This document shows positions 47,259 to 50,826 of a stretch of DNA of 50,826 nt, in pieces. How positions within the stretch are numbered: the first letter of the stretch is position 1; every line of letters begins with the position of its first letter. Source of the DNA: Empedobacter stercoris. GTDB taxonomy: Bacteria; Bacteroidota; Bacteroidia; Flavobacteriales; Weeksellaceae. The notes below the pieces were generated by a model. The model was not told where the DNA came from and ran no database searches. It worked only from the letters and a program-made list of their open reading frames with translations. Both the position numbers and the translations under genes were made by a program. The DNA is taken from the NCBI RefSeq assembly GCF_020281205.1, contig NZ_JACXZC010000025.1:1-50826 (forward strand), in the 5' to 3' direction.

Positions 47259-48113
47259 ATGAATGAAATTTTAGAACGATTAAAACAATTGAATTTAGGC
47301 ATAGATTCTATCGTCCCGATAAAAGGTGGTGATATTAACGATGCCTTTCGATTAGAGTCGTTTGATAAAAAATATTTTTTAAAGGTTAATTCTGCTAATA
47401 ACTTCCCACAACTTTTCAAAAAAGAAGCGCGAGCTTTAGAAGCCATCAAAAAAACAAAGACATTTTCAGTTCCGAAGGTGATCGATGTTGGTGAAGCTGG
47501 AAAAGATTTTCAATATTTAGTGTTAGAATGGATAGAATCCTCTACTCCAACTGTTGTTAATTGGGAAAACTTAGGAAGAAACTTAGCTAAACTTCATCAA
47601 AAAACAAACAAACAATTTGGTTGGACAGAAGACAATTATATCGCAATTGTAGTGCAACCGAATAGTTTTACAACAACTTGGAGTGATTTTTACGCAAACA
47701 ATCGAATCTTACCCATGATAAAATTGTTGCAAAACAAACAATTAATCACTTCAAAACAACTAAAATCAGCAGAAAATTTATGTAAACAATTGAATTCTAT
47801 ATTCCCCGAAGAAAAACCAGCGTTAATTCATGGTGATTTTTGGAACGGAAATATTTTAGCGAATTCAAACGATGAATTTACAATTATAGACCCTGCTATT
47901 TACTATGGACATCGCGAAATGGACATTGCTATAGCAAAACTTTTTGGTGGATTTGACGATGCTTTTTTCGATGCTTATCAAGAAAGTCATCCGGTCGAAG
48001 CCAATTACGAAGAACGTTTACCGATTGCGCAATTATTTCCATTGTTGATTCACGCTTATCTTTTCGAAGGATATTATGTGAAAGACGTACAAACCATTTT
48101 GAAGAAATTTTAA
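47259..48113 (+). CDS. Fructosamine kinase family protein
   Basis: 284 residues of the aminoglycoside phosphotransferase-like kinase fold: an N-lobe with FRLESFDKKYFLKV, a hinge LVLEWIES, the catalytic loop ALIHGDFWNGNIL (catalytic Asp) and the metal Asp in TIIDPAIYYGHREMDIA. The HGDFWNGN and YGHREMD pattern is typical of fructosamine-3-kinases, which phosphorylate sugar adducts on lysines for deglycation. Lies between purA and purB, 22 bases before purB. Confidence 0.92.
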   Translation: MNEILERLKQLNLGIDSIVPIKGGDINDAFRLESFDKKYFLKVNSANNFPQLFKKEARALEAIKKTKTFSVPKVIDVGEAGKDFQYLVLEWIESSTPTVVNWENLGRNLAKLHQKTNKQFGWTEDNYIAIVVQPNSFTTTWSDFYANNRILPMIKLLQNKQLITSKQLKSAENLCKQLNSIFPEEKPALIHGDFWNGNILANSNDEFTIIDPAIYYGHREMDIAIAKLFGGFDDAFFDAYQESHPVEANYEERLPIAQLFPLLIHAYLFEGYYVKDVQTILKKF

Positions 48114-48135
48114 AAACAAAACAAACAACAATACA

Positions 48136-49563
48136 ATGAACAAGTATCAAAATCCGTTAGAATCGAGATATTGTAGCGACGAAATGCTATACATCTTTTC
48201 TCCTGAGAAAAAATTTACAACATGGAGACAGCTTTGGATTGCTTTAGCAGAAATTGAAAAAGAACTTGGATTAGATATTACAGATGAACAAATTCAAGCG
48301 TTAAAAGACAATGCAACAAACATTGATTATGATGTTGCAACAGCTTACGAAAAGAAATTTCGCCACGATGTAATGGCTCACGTACACGCTTACGGAGACG
48401 TTGCACCAAGCGCAAAAGCAATTATTCACTTAGGTGCAACTTCTGCTTTTGTTGGCGATAATACAGACTTGATTCAAATCCGTGATGGTTTTCAACACAT
48501 CAAAGGACAATTAATCAATGTAATTGATGGTTTAGCAAAATTTGCGCGTCAATACAAAGATTTACCAACATTAGGATTTACACATTTTCAACCAGCACAA
48601 TTAACAACAGTTGGTAAACGTGCAACACTTTGGTTACAATCTGTTTTATTAGACTTAGAAGAATTAGAATTCAGAATCGATACTTTACGTTTCCGCGGAG
48701 TAAAAGGAACAACTGGAACAGCGGCTTCTTTCAAAGAATTATTTGACGGAGATTACCAAAAAGTAAAAACATTAGACAAAAAATTATCTGAACGTTTCGG
48801 ATTCAATAATGTTTTTGCCGTTTCAGGACAAACCTACGATCGTAAAATTGATGCACAAGCATTAGAATTATTATCAAACATTGCACAATCTGCACATAAA
48901 TTCACAAACGACTTACGTTTATTACAAAACTTAAAAGAAATTGAAGAACCTTTCGAGAAAAACCAAATTGGATCTTCTGCAATGGCATACAAACGCAACC
49001 CAATGCGTTCTGAGCGTATCGCTTCATTAGCGAAATACGTGATGTCTTTGGCAAGTTCTCCTGCAATGGTTGCCTCAACACAATGGTTCGAAAGAACATT
49101 AGACGATTCTGCAAACAAACGTTTAGCCGTTCCTCAAGCTTTCTTAGCGATTGATGCAATTTTAATCATTTGGAACAATATTTTAGATGGTTTAGTCGTT
49201 TATCCTAAAATCATCGAGAAGCATATTGCGGAAGAATTACCATTTATGGCAACCGAATATATCATTATGGAAGGGGTTAAAAATGGTGGAGACCGTCAAG
49301 AATTACACGAAATCATCCGTACGCATTCTATGGAAGCTGCAAGACAAGTGAAAATGGAAGGAAAATCAAACGATTTGATTGAGCGTATTATTGCTGATGA
49401 TAACGTAAAAATTGATAAAGATAAATTAGTCGAATTATTAGATCCGAAGAACTTTACAGGATTTGCATCTGAACAGACAGAAGAATTCTTAAAAGATTTG
49501 GTTGATCCTATAATCGAAGAAAATAAAGCACTTTTGGGCGCTCATACAGACCTGAAAGTGTAA
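48136..49563 (+). CDS. purB: Adenylosuccinate lyase
   Basis: 475 residues of the fumarase/aspartase superfamily. It releases fumarate from adenylosuccinate and from SAICAR in purine synthesis. The signature GSSAMAYKRNPMRSERI (catalytic Ser loop) is present, with Ala at the place where many homologues have Pro, along with the His-containing HLGATSAFVGDN and the TLGFTHFQPAQ segment. Follows purA and the kinase gene; a terminator follows. Confidence 0.96.
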   Translation: MNKYQNPLESRYCSDEMLYIFSPEKKFTTWRQLWIALAEIEKELGLDITDEQIQALKDNATNIDYDVATAYEKKFRHDVMAHVHAYGDVAPSAKAIIHLGATSAFVGDNTDLIQIRDGFQHIKGQLINVIDGLAKFARQYKDLPTLGFTHFQPAQLTTVGKRATLWLQSVLLDLEELEFRIDTLRFRGVKGTTGTAASFKELFDGDYQKVKTLDKKLSERFGFNNVFAVSGQTYDRKIDAQALELLSNIAQSAHKFTNDLRLLQNLKEIEEPFEKNQIGSSAMAYKRNPMRSERIASLAKYVMSLASSPAMVASTQWFERTLDDSANKRLAVPQAFLAIDAILIIWNNILDGLVVYPKIIEKHIAEELPFMATEYIIMEGVKNGGDRQELHEIIRTHSMEAARQVKMEGKSNDLIERIIADDNVKIDKDKLVELLDPKNFTGFASEQTEEFLKDLVDPIIEENKALLGAHTDLKV

Positions 49564-49590
49564 ACACGCTTAAAACAACACATGAAACGA

Positions 49591-49620
49591 AAAATGCTTC
49601 CTATTTATTGGAAGCATTTT
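49591..49620 (+). terminator. Terminator after purB
   Basis: An 11-bp stem AAAATGCTTCC/GGAAGCATTTT with an 8-base loop and a T tail. Confidence 0.85.
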
Positions 49621-49649
49621 TTAGTTTAAACTTTTTGCTTTTCAAATAT

Positions 49650-49691
49650 ATAACCGCAAGTTAGCCCTTTCTTAGGCAAACTTGTCGTTAT
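49650..49691 (+). repeat. Degenerate intergenic palindromic repeat, copy C
   Basis: 17-base arms ATAACCGCAAGTTAGCC (49650-49666) and GGCAAACTTGTCGTTAT (49675-49691), pairing at 14 of 17 positions around an 8-base loop. It contains TTAGCCCTTTCTTA, then AAACTTG and GTTATA, in the same order and orientation as copies A and B. The hairpin sits between the purB terminator and the end of the Mpo1-like pseudogene and has no T run of a terminator. Confidence 0.55.
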
Positions 49692-49719
49692 AATCTCTTT
49701 CGTCTTTAGATGAAAAATC

Positions 49720-50192
49720 TTAATATTTAACTCCTATCTTACGAAGAATAAAACCTAATAACCAAATTGGGCCAACCAACAAAAATTGTAAGTCTTTGAG
49801 AAAACTTGGCTTCTTCCCTTCTATTTTGTGACCAACGAATTTCTGAATCCATGTAAAGTTAAAACTACCAAGTAAACTGTCCAAGATTTAATACCAAATT
49901 GAAGATTGCATTGTGAAATAAAAAACTCCATTATCAACATCACAAAAATCATGATAAAACCAACGACAAACGAAAGTCTGAAATAAAATTTTGAAACAAT
50001 TATCAACGCAATAATTGAAGCTATACTTATATAACCAAAAGCTGGAATATAAAAATGCGGCGTTGGAATGTAGGAAATAAAGTCAAGAATCGTCCAAAAG
50101 ATGAGTGGAACACAAATCCAATGAATCAATTTGTTTGTAGCATTTTGATGACTCTCACCATATTCACTAAAAAGTTGTTCTATTTTTCTCAT
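49720..50192 (-). pseudogene. Mpo1-like (DUF962) membrane protein, frameshifted near its end
   Basis: Starting at MRKIEQLFSEYGESHQNATN, the frame carries the family pattern YGESHQNATNKLIHW (conserved His and Asn) and four short helices, then stops early at about 49821. One extra base in the A4 run at 49861-49864 (T4 on the coding strand) restores WIQKFVGHKIEGKKPSF and PIWLLGFILRKIG, the expected family tail, to a stop at 49720. Repaired length is about 157 residues, normal for the family. Mpo1-like proteins include a fatty-acid alpha-oxidation dioxygenase in yeast; the bacterial role is uncertain. Confidence 0.8.
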
Positions 50193-50281
50193 TTTGGTTG
50201 ATTTTGGTTGATAATTAAACTTTAAATCAGAAATTATAAACTTATCTTTACTCACTGTATTCAAAATTAGTATTTATCAAA

Positions 50282-50668
50282 ATGATTATAAAAAATAAAA
50301 AAATCTATTACTTAATCAGTATTCTATTTGTAATTATTTCTTTTTTTTTATTAATTGTATCGAAAGAAAAGCAAACAACTATAATAGCACTTTTAACTCT
50401 ATTCTTTTTTGGTGGTGGAGCTGTAGTAGTTTACATTCTAAACAATAATTTATATAGTGATAAAACTAAAAATATTGCAAGGATAATAGGCTATTTCATT
50501 TTCATTATTCTTTGCTATGCAATGCTACCATTTAACCATCTATTTAATGATTCAAGAAAATACACTCCACTATTAGGTTGGATAATTGGTATTATTGGAA
50601 TCCCGTTTTTTTGTTATAAAATTTTTGAATTAATCATAAAGTTAATAAATGAGAACTACAGAAAATAG
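50282..50668 (+). CDS. Small hydrophobic membrane protein of unknown function
   Basis: 128 residues, mostly four hydrophobic helices (about 8-26, 33-52, 66-84, 97-117) with a Lys-rich start and a basic tail. There is no recognisable motif and I do not recognise the family. Divergent from the Mpo1-like pseudogene. The coding assignment rests on length and a consistent membrane topology. Confidence 0.55.
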   Translation: MIIKNKKIYYLISILFVIISFFLLIVSKEKQTTIIALLTLFFFGGGAVVVYILNNNLYSDKTKNIARIIGYFIFIILCYAMLPFNHLFNDSRKYTPLLGWIIGIIGIPFFCYKIFELIIKLINENYRK

Positions 50669-50721
50669 AATCTTTATTTCCAACAAAATAGAATAACTAG
50701 ATAAAACATTGTAATCTTCCC

Positions 50722-50826
50722 TTAACTAGCTACATTCAAAACTAATGATTTCCACTGATTATTACTACAATTATCTTGCTGAAATGTTGGAAATTCACTT
50801 GTATTCGGTTTATTTATTTTTCCATA
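50722..50826 (-). CDS. Partial gene at the right edge (C-terminal end only)
   Basis: On the minus strand an open frame enters from the window edge and runs 34 codons to a TAA at 50722-50724, ending with SLVLNVAS. The composition is plausible for protein, but it is too short to identify, and chance is not excluded. No other feature is seen from 50669 to the edge. Confidence 0.35.
   Translation of the reverse strand, partial: YGKINKPNTSEFPTFQQDNCSNNQWKSLVLNVAS

Noticed and set aside
49650-49691. Integron attC site
   Set aside because: The arms lack a clear core-site consensus on both ends and no integrase or cassette array is in the window; only the folded shape is similar.

Overview
The window is AT-rich chromosomal DNA from a member of the Bacteroidota, most likely class Flavobacteriia (a Weeksellaceae or Empedobacter-like organism; this placement is inferred from protein style, not searched). 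The pointers are Bacteroidota-type promoter elements (TAnnTTTG, several with TTG 19 bases upstream), a C-terminal type IX secretion sorting domain, DUF4294, an S46 dipeptidyl-peptidase, an M20 Xaa-His dipeptidase, and short directional gene groups separated by strong, often bidirectional hairpin terminators. No tRNA, rRNA or CRISPR array was recognised.

Layout. 1-11190: a repeat remnant at the left edge, a DinB/DUF1569-like protein, an M42 aminopeptidase, DUF4294, the glycolytic pair pfkA-gapA, an ECF sigma factor flanked by two related microproteins, aspS, an amino-acid permease and an M28 lipoprotein peptidase. 11191-19334: pepD, a DPP7-type S46 peptidase, an MBL-fold hydrolase, and a minus-strand transport unit (porin, frameshifted MHS-type MFS transporter, small membrane protein). 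19335-24600: an orphan BtuF-like protein, an intact IS3-family (IS150-like) element lodged between convergent genes, a gamma carbonic anhydrase, an Nfu-type Fe-S scaffold with a doubled N-domain and a CoA-transferase. 24720-32332: two unrecognised proteins, an isoaspartyl peptidase, an AI-2E transporter with a thioesterase, and the tightly overlapping sixA-like/ppk1/ppx polyphosphate unit. 32527-38611: a decayed M36 fungalysin gene with T9SS tail, an ABC-F ATPase, an exported protein, YchJ and RDD. 38641-43831: the SpoIIM/DUF4129/DUF4350/MoxR/DUF58 operon. 43910-50826: an amidase and its decayed tandem copy, a DsbA/FrnE-like protein, purA-fructosamine kinase-purB, a frameshifted Mpo1-like gene, a small membrane protein and a partial gene at the right edge.

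How it fits together. Peptide use dominates: M42, M28, M20 (PepD), S46 (DPP7), isoaspartyl peptidase and a former secreted M36 protease, together with an amino-acid permease, suit a proteolytic, amino-acid-consuming lifestyle. Core metabolism is represented by glycolysis, purine synthesis, polyphosphate turnover and Fe-S assembly.

Most worth a second look: the microprotein pair around the ECF sigma factor; three degenerate, same-orientation intergenic repeats; an IS that appears to have split a terminator; and a set of genes broken mainly by single-base changes in A/T runs, which may be real decay or sequence error.
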